From the NCBI RefSeq assembly GCF_900102745.1, contig NZ_FMZF01000008.1, forward strand, positions 157,335-221,334: a stretch of DNA of 64,000 nucleotides. Direction: 5' to 3'. Both the position numbers and the translations under genes were made by a program. The DNA comes from Geodermatophilus telluris (lineage in GTDB: Bacteria; Actinomycetota; Actinomycetes; Mycobacteriales; Geodermatophilaceae). Each line of letters starts with the position of its first letter. The stretch's first letter is position 1. A model generated the notes under the pieces. The model did not search any database and was not told where the DNA came from. It saw only the letters and a list, made by a program, of their open reading frames with translations. Below are positions 31,569 to 39,618 of the stretch, piece after piece.

Positions 31569-33419
31569 ATGGACCAGGAGCTGCCGGTTCCCGACTGGAC
31601 GCGGGTGTTCGACGTCGCCCCGGTGCCGCTGGTGCTGCTGACCCCCGACCTCGTGATCGTGCACCCGAACCGGGCGCTGCTGCAGCAGGCCGGGAGGACG
31701 CACGAGGAGACGGTCGGCCGCTCCCTGTTCGACGTCTTCCCCGTTCCGCCCGACGACCCGGCGGCCGACGGTCCGGCCAACCTGCGGACGACGCTGGAGC
31801 AGGCCCGCGACACCGGCCGGCCGGTGGTGATGCAGATCCAGAGGTACGCCATCCCGCGGCCCGACGGCACCTTCGAGGAGCGGTACTGGAGCCCCGTGCA
31901 CGTGCCGGTCCTCGACGACGACGGCCGGGTGGTCTTCCTGCTGCACCGCACCGAGGACATCACCCACTACGTGCGGCTGCGGGACGAGGCGCGCGGCGAG
32001 GCCGACCGGGAGCAGCGCCGCGTGGCCGACGTCGAGGCCGACCTGCTCACCCGCACCCGGGAGCTGGAGAGCGCCGTCACCGAGCTGCGCGCGGTCGGGG
32101 CCCGCCAGCGGCGCACCGCGCAGTCGCTCGCCGGCCTGGCCGCCATCGTCTCCGCCCTCGCCGCCGCCGAGAGCCGGCCCCAGTTGGTCGACCTGCTCGC
32201 CGAGCACGGCGGCGCCGCGCTGGGCGCGTCGCTGCTCGCGCTCGCGCTGCCCGGGCTGCCCGGCGGTGACCTGGTGCTCACCGCGTCCGGCGCGCCGGTG
32301 GGCCGCCGGCTCGCCGCGGACGCGCAGCACCCCGCGGCCGTCGCCGCCCGGGGGCGGAGGGTGCTGGTCGGCGACGCCGGCGCCCAGCCGCCGCCAGCAG
32401 CGGGGCTGCGGTCCTGGGCGGCGCTGCCGCTGCGCTCCGGCGACCGCCTGCTCGGCTCGCTGACCGTCGGCTGGCCCGGGCCCCGCGTGTTCGAGGACCA
32501 CGACGTGCGGGTGCTCGAGGCGCTCGCCGTCCAGACCGTGCAGGCGGTGGAACGGGTGACCCGCCTCGAGGACGAGCGGCGGCTGGCCTCGGCCACCCGC
32601 AGCCTGGCCGAGACGCTGCAGCGCTCGCTGCTCACCGACCCGCCGCACCGGCCCGGGCTCGACCTCGCCGTCCGGTACCGCCCGGCCGCGGTGGAGGCGC
32701 AGGTCGGCGGCGACTGGTACGACGCGTTCGCCGCGGGCGAGGGCACCACCCTCGTCATCGGTGACGTCACCGGCCACGACCGGATGGCCGCCGCGGTGAT
32801 GGGCCAGGTGCGCAACGCGCTGCGCGGCATCGCGCACGCCGTCGACGGCCCGCCGTCCCGGGTGCTCGCCGTCCTCGACGGCGCGCTGGCCGCACTCGGG
32901 ACGAGCACCCTGGTCACCGCCGTCGTGGCCCGCGTCGGCCCGGCCCCGGAGGGCGAGGGCGCCGGAGCACGGTCGCTGATCTGGTCCAGCGCCGGGCACC
33001 TGCCCCCGCTGGTGGTGCCGCCCGGCGGGGGACCCCGCCTGCTCGGCGGCCGACCCGACCTGCTGCTCGGGGTGGACCCCACGAGGGCCCGGCACGACGG
33101 CACCGAGACGCTGCCGCCGGGGACCACCGTCGTCCTCTACACCGACGGCCTCGTCGAGCGCCGTGACGCCGACCTCGACGCGGGCCTCGACCGGCTGCTC
33201 GCGGCGGCGGGCGACCTCGCGGAGCTGCCGGCGGAGGAGGTCTGCGACGCGTTGCTCGCCCGGCTCGCCCCGCAGCGGGCCGACGACGTCGCGCTGCTCG
33301 CCCTGCGGGTGCACCCGGCGCCCGGACCGCGAGCGGAACCCTCCCCAGCCCCCGTGCGTGGTGCCAGAGTGCCGGCCGTCCCCGATCCGAACGGAGCACT
33401 CCCCCATGGCCTTCCGTGA
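31569..33419 (+). CDS. PAS-GAF-SpoIIE serine/threonine phosphatase (RsbU-like)
   Basis: 616-aa cytosolic phosphatase. An N-terminal PAS domain (about 8-135; FDVAPVPLVLLTPDLVIVHPN, then VHVPVLDDDGRVVFLLHRTEDIT) is followed by a coiled coil (about 135-180), a GAF domain (about 185-340) and a SpoIIE/PP2C domain (about 355-575) with GGDWYDAF, VIGDVTGHD, SSAGHLPPL, LYTDGLVE and DDVALL metal-site motifs. It is expected to dephosphorylate a STAS anti-anti-sigma factor. The last 14 nt overlap the start of spo0M, so the two are co-expressed. The C-terminal 40 residues are proline-rich and may merely read through the spo0M leader. It is divergent from icmF. Confidence 0.9.
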   Translation: MDQELPVPDWTRVFDVAPVPLVLLTPDLVIVHPNRALLQQAGRTHEETVGRSLFDVFPVPPDDPAADGPANLRTTLEQARDTGRPVVMQIQRYAIPRPDGTFEERYWSPVHVPVLDDDGRVVFLLHRTEDITHYVRLRDEARGEADREQRRVADVEADLLTRTRELESAVTELRAVGARQRRTAQSLAGLAAIVSALAAAESRPQLVDLLAEHGGAALGASLLALALPGLPGGDLVLTASGAPVGRRLAADAQHPAAVAARGRRVLVGDAGAQPPPAAGLRSWAALPLRSGDRLLGSLTVGWPGPRVFEDHDVRVLEALAVQTVQAVERVTRLEDERRLASATRSLAETLQRSLLTDPPHRPGLDLAVRYRPAAVEAQVGGDWYDAFAAGEGTTLVIGDVTGHDRMAAAVMGQVRNALRGIAHAVDGPPSRVLAVLDGALAALGTSTLVTAVVARVGPAPEGEGAGARSLIWSSAGHLPPLVVPPGGGPRLLGGRPDLLLGVDPTRARHDGTETLPPGTTVVLYTDGLVERRDADLDAGLDRLLAAAGDLAELPAEEVCDALLARLAPQRADDVALLALRVHPAPGPRAEPSPAPVRGARVPAVPDPNGALPHGLP

Positions 33420-34185
33420 CCTGATGGCGAAGCTCGGCGCCGGCAACGCCGACGTCGACACCGTCCTCGACTCCCCCGTCACCACGCCCGGCGGCACCGT
33501 GACCGGCACCGTGCACCTCACCGGCGGCAAGGTCGCCCAGGACATCGCCGAGTGCCGGGTGTCGCTGCAGGCGCGCGTCGAGGTCGAGAGCGGCGACCAC
33601 GAGTGGAAGGAGGACGTGGTCTTCGGCACCGCGGTCGTGGCCGGCGCCGGCCGGATCGAGCCCGGCGCGCGGGCGGCCGTGCCGTTCAGCTTCCCGGTGC
33701 CCTGGCAGTGCCCGTTCACCGCCGTCGACGGGTGGACGCTGCGCGGGGTCGCCATCGGCCTGCGCACCCGGGTCGACGTCCCGGGCGGCACCGACCCCGG
33801 CGACCTCGACCCGGTCGTCGTCGAGCCGCTGCCGGTGCAGCGCACCGTCATCCAGGCCCTGTCCGGGCTGGGCTTCGCCTTCCGCGGCGCCGACGTCGAG
33901 AAGGGCCGGCTGGCGGGCAGCGACCTGCCCTTCTACCAGGAGGTCGAGTTCGCGCCGCCGTCGTCGCTGCGGGGTCGGGTCAACGAGCTCGAGGTGACCT
34001 TCCTGGCCGGGCCGCACGGCGTCGAGGTCGTGCTGGAGGTCGACCGGCGCGGCGGGCTGTTCACCGAGGGCCGCGACGTCGGTGGCCGGCTGCAGCTGCG
34101 CCACTCCGACACCGACGTGTCCGCGGTGGCCGCGCAGCTCGACGCCGCCGTCCGCCAGCTCGGCTCGCGGCGCGGCTGGCTCTGA
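33406..34185 (+). CDS. Spo0M (SpoOM) family arrestin-like protein
   Basis: 259-aa protein of the Spo0M family, which has an arrestin-like beta-sandwich fold and regulates stage-0 sporulation or cytoskeletal processes in Bacillus. The N-terminal FRDLMAKLGAGNADVDTVLD and VTPGGTVTGTVHLTGG-like segment (here TTPGGTVTGTVHLTGG) and the core PFSFPVPWQCPFTAVDGWTL, DLDPVVVEPLPVQ, QEVEFAPPSSLRGR are characteristic. ATG 33406 lies inside the end of the upstream phosphatase gene (14-nt overlap, different frame), with GGAGCACTC nearby. Its role in a non-sporulating actinobacterium is unclear. Coupling to an RsbU-like phosphatase suggests a stress-signalling link. Confidence 0.88.
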   Translation: MAFRDLMAKLGAGNADVDTVLDSPVTTPGGTVTGTVHLTGGKVAQDIAECRVSLQARVEVESGDHEWKEDVVFGTAVVAGAGRIEPGARAAVPFSFPVPWQCPFTAVDGWTLRGVAIGLRTRVDVPGGTDPGDLDPVVVEPLPVQRTVIQALSGLGFAFRGADVEKGRLAGSDLPFYQEVEFAPPSSLRGRVNELEVTFLAGPHGVEVVLEVDRRGGLFTEGRDVGGRLQLRHSDTDVSAVAAQLDAAVRQLGSRRGWL

Positions 34186-34199
34186 CCGACCCTGTCCGG

Positions 34200-34796
34200 G
34201 TGCTGACCCGGGACACGCTGGCCGCGCGGCTGCGGGCCTTCCCGCGCCGCGCGGCCGACCGGCCGGAGCTCAAGGCCGCGGCCGTCGCCGTCTGCGTCAC
34301 CTGCGACGACGGCGTGCCCGCCCTGCTGGTCACCCGCCGGGCGGCCGGGCTGCGCGCGCACGCCGGCCAGTGGGCGCTGCCCGGCGGGCGGCTCGACCCC
34401 GGGGAGGGCCCGGTCGAGGCGGCGCTGCGCGAGCTGGCCGAGGAGGTCGGGCTGCACCGCGGGCCGGAGGTCGTCCTGGGCCTGCTCGACGACTACGTGA
34501 CCCGCTCGGGCTACGTGATGACGCCGGTGGTCGTCTGGGCCGGCGCCACCGGCGAACTCGCCCCGGCCGAGGCCGAGGTGGCCGCCGCCTACCAGGTGCC
34601 GCTGGCCGACCTCGACGTCGACCCGCAGCTGGTGCCCATCCCGGAGTCCGACGCCCCGGTCATCCGGCTGCCGCTGCTCGGCGGGTGGGTGCACGCGCCG
34701 ACCGCGGCGGTGGTGCACCAGTTCTGCCGGCTGGCCTGCCGCGGCGAGACCACCCGGGTGGCGCACCTGGAGGCGCCGGTGTTCGCCTGGCGGTGA
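34200..34796 (+). CDS. NUDIX hydrolase, CoA-diphosphatase-like
   Basis: 198-aa Nudix hydrolase cleaving a nucleoside diphosphate linked to another moiety. The Nudix box (G-x5-E-x7-REUxEExGU) runs from GGRLDPGEG to ALRELAEEVGL at about residues 61-83. The segment just before it, LLVTRRAAGLRAHAGQW, resembles the CoA-diphosphatase (NudL/YeaB) signature, so a CoA or acyl-CoA substrate is plausible but unproven. GTG 34200 is the first start after the spo0M stop and lies 14 nt downstream, so it is probably in the same operon. The gene ends inside a symmetric terminator shared with the convergent gene. Confidence 0.86.
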   Translation: MLTRDTLAARLRAFPRRAADRPELKAAAVAVCVTCDDGVPALLVTRRAAGLRAHAGQWALPGGRLDPGEGPVEAALRELAEEVGLHRGPEVVLGLLDDYVTRSGYVMTPVVVWAGATGELAPAEAEVAAAYQVPLADLDVDPQLVPIPESDAPVIRLPLLGGWVHAPTAAVVHQFCRLACRGETTRVAHLEAPVFAWR

Positions 34797-34816
34797 GCCG
34801 GGGGCGCCGGCTCACC
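34792..34816. terminator. Symmetric terminator containing both convergent stop codons
   Basis: GGTGAGCCGG (34792-34801) pairs with CCGGCTCACC (34807-34816) around a 5-nt loop. The Nudix stop TGA lies in one arm and the stop of the minus-strand gene in the other, so one hairpin closes both genes. Confidence 0.7.
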
Positions 34817-35192
34817 GGCGGTGCCAGCGGGCGGTGCCGTAGGAGGCCACCGCGAGCACGATCCCGGACAGCACGGCGCTGCGCGGGCGCACGTCGCCCG
34901 TGGCACGGGAGGTCCACACGGCGGCGGCGTCGAGAGCGGTGAGCAGCAGCGCCACCTCGGTGGTGCGGCGGGCCTGCGGCGGCGGCGTCACCAGCAGCGC
35001 CGCGCCCATCGCGATGTTGCGGGCGGCCGCCAGCCGGACCAGCAGCGGCAGCGCGACGTCGCCGCGTGCGGCGTCGGGCCGCACCCCCAGTGCGCCGGCG
35101 ATCCAGCGCGGCGCGAACAGCGCCGCGCTCCCGATCCACATCGACAGCGACCCGACGGTCTTCCGGGTGACGTCCCACTCGTCCCTGCTCAC
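34812..35192 (-). CDS. Small membrane protein (DUF4267-like), function unknown
   Basis: 126-aa protein with three to four hydrophobic stretches (SMWIGSAALFAPRWIAGALG, ARNIAMGAALLVT, EVALLLTALDAAAVW, LSGIVLAVASYG). It resembles the DUF4267 type of small membrane protein, but I am not certain. Its GTG start (35192) overlaps the stop of the upstream membrane protein gene by 4 nt (GTGA), making it the last gene of a coupled run that begins with a methyltransferase. No catalytic motif is visible. Confidence 0.7.
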   Translation of the reverse strand: MSRDEWDVTRKTVGSLSMWIGSAALFAPRWIAGALGVRPDAARGDVALPLLVRLAAARNIAMGAALLVTPPPQARRTTEVALLLTALDAAAVWTSRATGDVRPRSAVLSGIVLAVASYGTARWHRR

Positions 35193-35746
35193 GAACGGCC
35201 CTTGCCCGCGAACTGCCTGGTCGAACCGGCGACCAGCACCAGCACCAGGGCGAGGAAGGGCAGCGTGAGGGCGCTGGCCACGACGTCGCTGACGGTGGCG
35301 ACGGTGAACGCCGCGGCCGACGGGGCGTCCAGCGGGCCGAGGACGCCGTCGACCCCGAGCGCGGCCACCGACGGCGGGATCGTCACCAGCGCCGACACCC
35401 CGCCGCCGAGCACGACGCCGGCGAGCACCGCGGCCGGGGAGGTGCGCACCGCCCGCAGCGCCGTCGCCGTCCCCCGCACCAAGGCGCCGCGCGGACGCAC
35501 CCGGCCGTCGTCGGGCAGGCCGGTGAGCGCGCCGGTGAGCCACAGCTGGGCGAGCAGCCCGGTGCCGAAGCCGACGGCGTCGACCAGCAGCGCGTGCGCG
35601 ACGCTCGGGTCGTCGTACACGAGCAGCTGGCGCAGCACGTCGGGCACCGTGTTGACGAGCGTGACCGCCAGGGAGACGGCGTAGACCCGCCCGGCGTGCC
35701 GGCGCAGCAGCGCCAGGGCACCGCGGACGGCGGCCCCCGGGCTCAC
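35189..35746 (-). CDS. Polytopic membrane protein of unknown function
   Basis: 185-aa membrane protein. Hydrophobic segments lie at about 20-35 (RVYAVSLAVTLVNTV), 48-70 (ALLVDAVGFGTGLLAQLWL), 100-130 (AAVLAGVVLGGGVSALVTI) and 150-175 (VVASALTLPFLALVLVLVA). I recognise no family. It is translationally coupled on both sides by GTGA overlaps, to the methyltransferase upstream and the small membrane protein downstream, which implies a joint function, perhaps modification or transport of a membrane-associated compound. That is speculation. Confidence 0.7.
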   Translation of the reverse strand: MSPGAAVRGALALLRRHAGRVYAVSLAVTLVNTVPDVLRQLLVYDDPSVAHALLVDAVGFGTGLLAQLWLTGALTGLPDDGRVRPRGALVRGTATALRAVRTSPAAVLAGVVLGGGVSALVTIPPSVAALGVDGVLGPLDAPSAAAFTVATVSDVVASALTLPFLALVLVLVAGSTRQFAGKGRS

Positions 35747-36375
35747 CTGCGGGTGGCGACGGCCTGCACCCAGCGGTCGCCGGCCCCCCGCCGCAGCTTC
35801 CCCGGCGGCACGTCGAGACCGGCGCGGCCGAGCTCGGCGACCAGCTCGTCGGTGGAGAACCGGTCGGCCGGGTGGCGGGAGACCGCGCGCAGCCACGGCG
35901 CGTCGACGAAGCGGGCGGTCATCTCGGTGAGGGCCAGCACGCCGCCGGGCCGCAGCACCCGGGCGGCCTCGGCGACCGCGGCCCGCCAGTCGGGGATGTG
36001 GTGCAGGGCGTGGAAGTCGACGACCAGGTCGACGCTGCCGTCGTCGACCGGCAGCGCGGTGGCGTCGCCGACCCGGAAGGTGACCCGGTCGGCGAGGTCG
36101 GCGCAGCGCACCCGCGCCCGGCCGACCGAGGCCTGGTGCACGTCGAAGGCGGTCACCTCGGTGGCGCCGAACCGCTCGACGGCGACCCGCGCGCCCAGCC
36201 CCCGCCGGCCGGTGCCGATGTCCACGGCGCGGGCGCCGCGGGCGCCCAGGCGCGCCAGGATGCGCCCCTCGAGCTGCCGGCCGGCGAGGTGGCGGAGGCG
36301 GGAGTCCACCCACAGCCGGTTCGCATTCACGTAGGTCGGGGGCGTGCGGGTCGGAGGCGTGCGGGTCGGGGACAT
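35743..36375 (-). CDS. Class I SAM-dependent methyltransferase
   Basis: 210-aa Rossmann-fold methyltransferase. Motif I is AVDIGTGRRGLGA, the acidic strand 2 end is EVTAFDVHQASVG, motif II/III region is GDATALPVDDGSVDLVVDFHALHHI, and RVLRPGGVLALTEM is the post-motif typical of UbiE/Methyltransf_11 proteins. The substrate is unknown. The N-terminus contains the repeat TRTPPTRTPPT encoded by two 15-nt copies; the conserved part begins at NANRLWVDSRL, so GTG 36330 is an alternative start. TAGCCG lies 6 nt before ATG 36375, so I keep the longer form. First gene of a three-gene coupled run. Confidence 0.85.
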   Translation of the reverse strand: MSPTRTPPTRTPPTYVNANRLWVDSRLRHLAGRQLEGRILARLGARGARAVDIGTGRRGLGARVAVERFGATEVTAFDVHQASVGRARVRCADLADRVTFRVGDATALPVDDGSVDLVVDFHALHHIPDWRAAVAEAARVLRPGGVLALTEMTARFVDAPWLRAVSRHPADRFSTDELVAELGRAGLDVPPGKLRRGAGDRWVQAVATRR

Positions 36376-36407
36376 GGCGCCCGGCTACCCGATCCGCCGC
36401 CGGGCAC

Positions 36408-37298
36408 TCACGACAGCAGCTCCCGGTAGACGTCCCGCGCGTGGTCGAACACGAGGAAGTGGCCCTCACCGGGGTACCAGCGCGCGGTCACCGAGGGCAG
36501 CATCGCGGCCAGCACCCGGCCCAGCGCCACCGGCACCTGCCAGTCCTGGGTGCCGTGCCAGATGCGCACGTGCTGGCGCACCTCACCCACGGGGAAGCCC
36601 CACGGCCGGAACAGCAGCGCCCGGTCCTCGGCGAGGGCGCCCGACCCCTGCCGCAGCCCCTCGGTGAAGGTGCGCGCCAGCACCCGCCGGACCGCGGGCC
36701 GGCCGAGCACCCGGCGGTCGGCCGGGTTGAGCCGCAGCTGCAGGTAGCGGGGCAGCAGCTGCGGGCGGACGGTCAGCGGCGCGAACGCCGGCCGCAGCAG
36801 CGCCGTCGTCGCCGGGGACGGGCGGTGCGCGGCCGCGCGGACCGACGTCGGCAGCCAGCCCGGCCACGGCCACGGGACGTCGGGCGGCGGGGCGCCGCCC
36901 AGCACGCCGACCGCCGACACCCGGTCGGGCAGCGCGTGTGCGCAGGCCAGCGCGTACGCGGCGCCGCCGGACAGGCTGAGGACGGCGGTGCGCTCGATGC
37001 CCAGGACGTCGAGCAGCTGGACGACGTCGGCGGGCCAGTCGGTCACCCGCCGCCCCCGCTGCGGGTCCGAGCCGCCGAAGCCGGGGCGGTCGGGGACGAC
37101 CAGCCGCACGCCCCAGCGGCGGTAGGCGGCGGCGTCGTCGACGTGCCGCTCCAACCGGGAGCTGGGCGACCCGTGGCAGCCGAGCACCGGCCGGCCTCCG
37201 GGGTCACCCCACTCGGCGTAGGCCAGGGTGCGGCCGTCGCGCAGCTGCAGGCGGCCCTCGCGGGGCCCGTCGGCGGGATCGGCGCTCGTGGTGTGCAC
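36408..37298 (-). CDS. Alpha/beta-hydrolase
   Basis: 296-aa alpha/beta-hydrolase fold protein. The oxyanion segment is VLGCHGSPSSRLE, the nucleophile Ser sits in LSLSGGAAYALA (an S-x-S-G-G variant of the G-x-S-x-G elbow), the acid is in WHGTQDWQVP and the His in YPGEGHFLVF, so the triad is complete. A lid region between about 140 and 215 is helical. Substrate unknown; the family includes esterases, lipases and haloperoxidase-like enzymes. GTG 37298 is preceded by TAGCCG with a 6-nt gap. It may lead the methyltransferase/membrane-protein run (32-nt gap). The divergent gene encodes an AraC-type regulator. Confidence 0.84.
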   Translation of the reverse strand: MHTTSADPADGPREGRLQLRDGRTLAYAEWGDPGGRPVLGCHGSPSSRLERHVDDAAAYRRWGVRLVVPDRPGFGGSDPQRGRRVTDWPADVVQLLDVLGIERTAVLSLSGGAAYALACAHALPDRVSAVGVLGGAPPPDVPWPWPGWLPTSVRAAAHRPSPATTALLRPAFAPLTVRPQLLPRYLQLRLNPADRRVLGRPAVRRVLARTFTEGLRQGSGALAEDRALLFRPWGFPVGEVRQHVRIWHGTQDWQVPVALGRVLAAMLPSVTARWYPGEGHFLVFDHARDVYRELLS

Positions 37299-37369
37299 CG
37301 ACCCCGGCTACCCGGCGCGACGGGATGTCAGGCGCACGGGCGCCGGCCGGGTGCGGCAGCCTGGGCGCG

Positions 37370-38227
37370 GTGGACGCCGACACCTCGACCTCCCCCGTCC
37401 CGCGCCGGCTCGACCGGGTGGAGTGGGCGCACCTGCGCGACCCGCGCGACGCGACCGCCGTCGTCCACCGCTACGACGTGCCGGCGCCGCTGGCCCCGCT
37501 GGTGCAGCGGTTCTGGATCCCGGTGTGGTCGGTGCCGCCCGGGCGGCAGTCGGTGCAGCGGGTGCTGCAGCACCCGGCCTGCCTGGTCATCGTCTCCCCC
37601 GAGTACGCCCGCTTCCACGGCGTCGTGTCCGGGCTGTCGACGACGACGCTCACCGGCGACGGCTGGGCGGCCGGCGTCATGCTCACGCCCGCGGCCGGCG
37701 CGCTGGTGGCCGGCGGCCCGGTCGCGCCGTACACCGACCGGCACGTCGACGTCGGCGAGGTGCTCGGCGAGCACGGCGCGCGGCTGGCCGCGGGGGTGCG
37801 CGCGGCGATGGCCGGCGACCCGTCCTCCCCCGCCGCGCACGCCGCCGCGACGGCCGTCTACGCGGACGTGCTGGCCCGGTTCCTGCCCGTGGACGACGAG
37901 GGGCTGCTCGTCGACCGGGTCGTCGCCCTGGTGGAGTCGCGGCCCGACCTCACCCGCGTCGACCAGCTGTGCGCCGAGACCGGGCTGTCGGAGCGGGCCC
38001 TGCAGCGGCTGGTCTCGCGGCGGCTCGGGCTGACCCCGAAGTGGCTGGTGCAGCGCCGCCGGCTGCAGGAGGCCGCCGGCCGGCTGCGCGAGGGGACGGC
38101 GACGGTGGCGCAGGTGGCCGCCGAGCTCGGCTACGCCGACCAGCCGCACCTCACCCGCGACTTCGCCCGCGCGACCGGGATGACGCCGGGCGGGTTCGCC
38201 GCCCGGTTCGGGGACCGCCGGCCCTAG
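37370..38227 (+). CDS. AraC-family transcriptional regulator
   Basis: 285-aa regulator. Residues about 30-165 form a cupin-like effector domain of the DUF6597 type (PLAPLVQRFWIPVWSVPPGRQSVQRVL-like, read in shorter blocks as QRFWIPVWSVPPG and GVMLTPAAGALVAG). The C-terminal double HTH (about 185-280) reads VDQLCAETGLSERALQRLV and TVAQVAAELGYADQPHLTRDF, ending in GMTPGGFAARF. It probably controls the divergent hydrolase operon. Start GTG 37370 was preferred over ATG 37325 because CAGCCT (37357-37362) lies 7 nt before it, the usual spacing here. Confidence 0.85.
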   Translation: MDADTSTSPVPRRLDRVEWAHLRDPRDATAVVHRYDVPAPLAPLVQRFWIPVWSVPPGRQSVQRVLQHPACLVIVSPEYARFHGVVSGLSTTTLTGDGWAAGVMLTPAAGALVAGGPVAPYTDRHVDVGEVLGEHGARLAAGVRAAMAGDPSSPAAHAAATAVYADVLARFLPVDDEGLLVDRVVALVESRPDLTRVDQLCAETGLSERALQRLVSRRLGLTPKWLVQRRRLQEAAGRLREGTATVAQVAAELGYADQPHLTRDFARATGMTPGGFAARFGDRRP

Positions 38228-38251
38228 GCGGACCGGGCGACCGTCGCGCCG

Positions 38252-38665
38252 TCAGCCCGAGACGACCTGCCGCTCCGGCTCGATCCAGATCGTCACGCGC
38301 TCGGTGGTGATGTTCCCGGCCGGGTAGGGCCGCCCGTCGTACTTGTGCGACAGCTCGTCGATCTGCGCCCGCGCCTCCGGGCCGGTCGAGGTCTCGGCCA
38401 CCCGGCCGCGCACCTCCGCGAAGCGGTAGGGGTTCGACTCGTCGCGGATCGCCAGCGTCACGCGCGCGTCACGCTGGAGGTTCTCGAACTTCCGCCGTCC
38501 GGTCTCGGTGTTGACGTAGACCCGCTGCCCGTCGGTGCCCACCCAGATGTACTGGGTCTGGATGCGCCCGCTGGGCAGCAGGGTGCTGATCGCCGCGTAG
38601 TTGGGGCCGGCCGCGAGCTCGCGGGTGACCGGGTGCAGCTCGGGTCCGTCCTGGGTGTCCGCCAC
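38252..38665 (-). CDS. PPOX-class (probably F420-dependent) flavin-binding oxidoreductase
   Basis: 137-aa split-beta-barrel protein of the pyridoxamine 5'-phosphate oxidase-like superfamily. PNYAAISTLLPSGRIQTQYIWVG, RVYVNTETGRRKFENLQRD and RVTLAIRDESNPYRFAEVRG match the Rv1155-like group, most of which bind coenzyme F420 and reduce biliverdin-like or other substrates. A heme- or FMN-linked role cannot be excluded. GTG 38665 is preceded by TAGGGC with a 6-nt gap. Converges on the AraC regulator gene with 24 nt between stops. Confidence 0.84.
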   Translation of the reverse strand: MADTQDGPELHPVTRELAAGPNYAAISTLLPSGRIQTQYIWVGTDGQRVYVNTETGRRKFENLQRDARVTLAIRDESNPYRFAEVRGRVAETSTGPEARAQIDELSHKYDGRPYPAGNITTERVTIWIEPERQVVSG

Positions 38666-38723
38666 GGCGCAGCCCTACCCACGGTGCGCGGCGCCACGCG
38701 CGACGGCGTGCCGCCGAGGGTTC

Positions 38724-38747
38724 GGGACGACGGCGTATCGTCGTCCC
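38724..38747. repeat. Inverted repeat in the leader of the GAF-ANTAR gene
   Basis: GGGACGACG (38724-38732) pairs perfectly with CGTCGTCCC (38739-38747) around GCGTAT. The 203-nt space before the ANTAR gene has no other clear feature. It could be an operator, or the first hairpin of an RNA leader. Confidence 0.45.
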
Positions 38748-38868
38748 CGCGCGTCACACAGCCGGCGTGCCACGGGGCTCGCCCCGCCTCCGGGGCCCTG
38801 CAGCAGCCGGGACCCCGACGTCCACCGCCGGCTCCCGCTGCCGGCACCGCCTGCTCGGAGTGACTCGC

Positions 38869-39576
38869 GTGAACCCCGCGGACGGCCGGCTCCCCGGTGT
38901 CCTCCTCGACCTCGCCCTGGTGCCCGTGGACCGGCCGCTGCCGCTGGTGCTCGAGCAGGTGGCCGGCCTGGCCACCGAGACGCTGGGCGGGCAGCCCGCG
39001 GTCTCGGTGACCGTCGTGGGAGGCGACGGCGCGGGCACGGTGGGGACCAGCGCCCAGGTGGCCGCCGACCTGGACACGGTGCAGTACCGCGCCGGGCGCG
39101 GCCCGTGCCTGGACGCGGCCACCTCGGGCACGGTGCAGGTGCTGCCGGACGCGGCGTCCGAGCGGCGCTGGCCCGAGCTGGCCCGGGCGGCGGTGACCGC
39201 CGACCGCCGGGGACTGGTGTCGGCGGGCTTCCCCGCCGGCCGCGCGGTGCCCGGCGGGCTCAACCTGTACCTGCAGCCGCCGCTGCGGTCCGACGCCGCG
39301 CTGCGGGAACGGGCCGTGCGGTTCGCCACCCACGCCGCCGTCACCGTGGGCAACGCGGTGCTGTACGCGCGGACCGCCCAGCTGGCCGAGCACCTCCAGG
39401 TGGCGCTGGACTCGCGGGCCGTCATCGACCAGGCGAAGGGCGTCCTCATGGAGCGATACCGGCTGACCGCGGCGCAGGCGTTCGACGCGCTGACCCGGGT
39501 GTCGAACCAGAGCAACACCAAGGTGCGCGACGTGGCGGCCCACGTCGTCGAGACGGGCCAGTTCCCGCCGGCCTGA
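38869..39576 (+). CDS. GAF-ANTAR RNA-binding antiterminator
   Basis: 235-aa cytosolic regulator. A GAF domain (about 10-165; VSVTVVGGDGAGTVGTS, YRAGRGPCLDAATSGTVQV) is followed by a C-terminal ANTAR domain (about 170-230) with SRAVIDQAKGVLMERYRLT and AFDALTRVSNQSNTKVRDVA, which is the three-helix RNA-binding unit recognising paired hexanucleotide stem-loops to prevent termination. The GAF domain should sense a ligand or redox state. GGAG with an 8-nt gap supports the GTG at 38869. A related protein is encoded at 55281-56009. No obvious dual-hairpin ANTAR target was found next to the gene. Confidence 0.88.
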   Translation: MNPADGRLPGVLLDLALVPVDRPLPLVLEQVAGLATETLGGQPAVSVTVVGGDGAGTVGTSAQVAADLDTVQYRAGRGPCLDAATSGTVQVLPDAASERRWPELARAAVTADRRGLVSAGFPAGRAVPGGLNLYLQPPLRSDAALRERAVRFATHAAVTVGNAVLYARTAQLAEHLQVALDSRAVIDQAKGVLMERYRLTAAQAFDALTRVSNQSNTKVRDVAAHVVETGQFPPA

Positions 39577-39618
39577 GCACCCCGGTGCGCCCCGGAGCAC
39601 CCCGGCGGGAGGCCCGGC

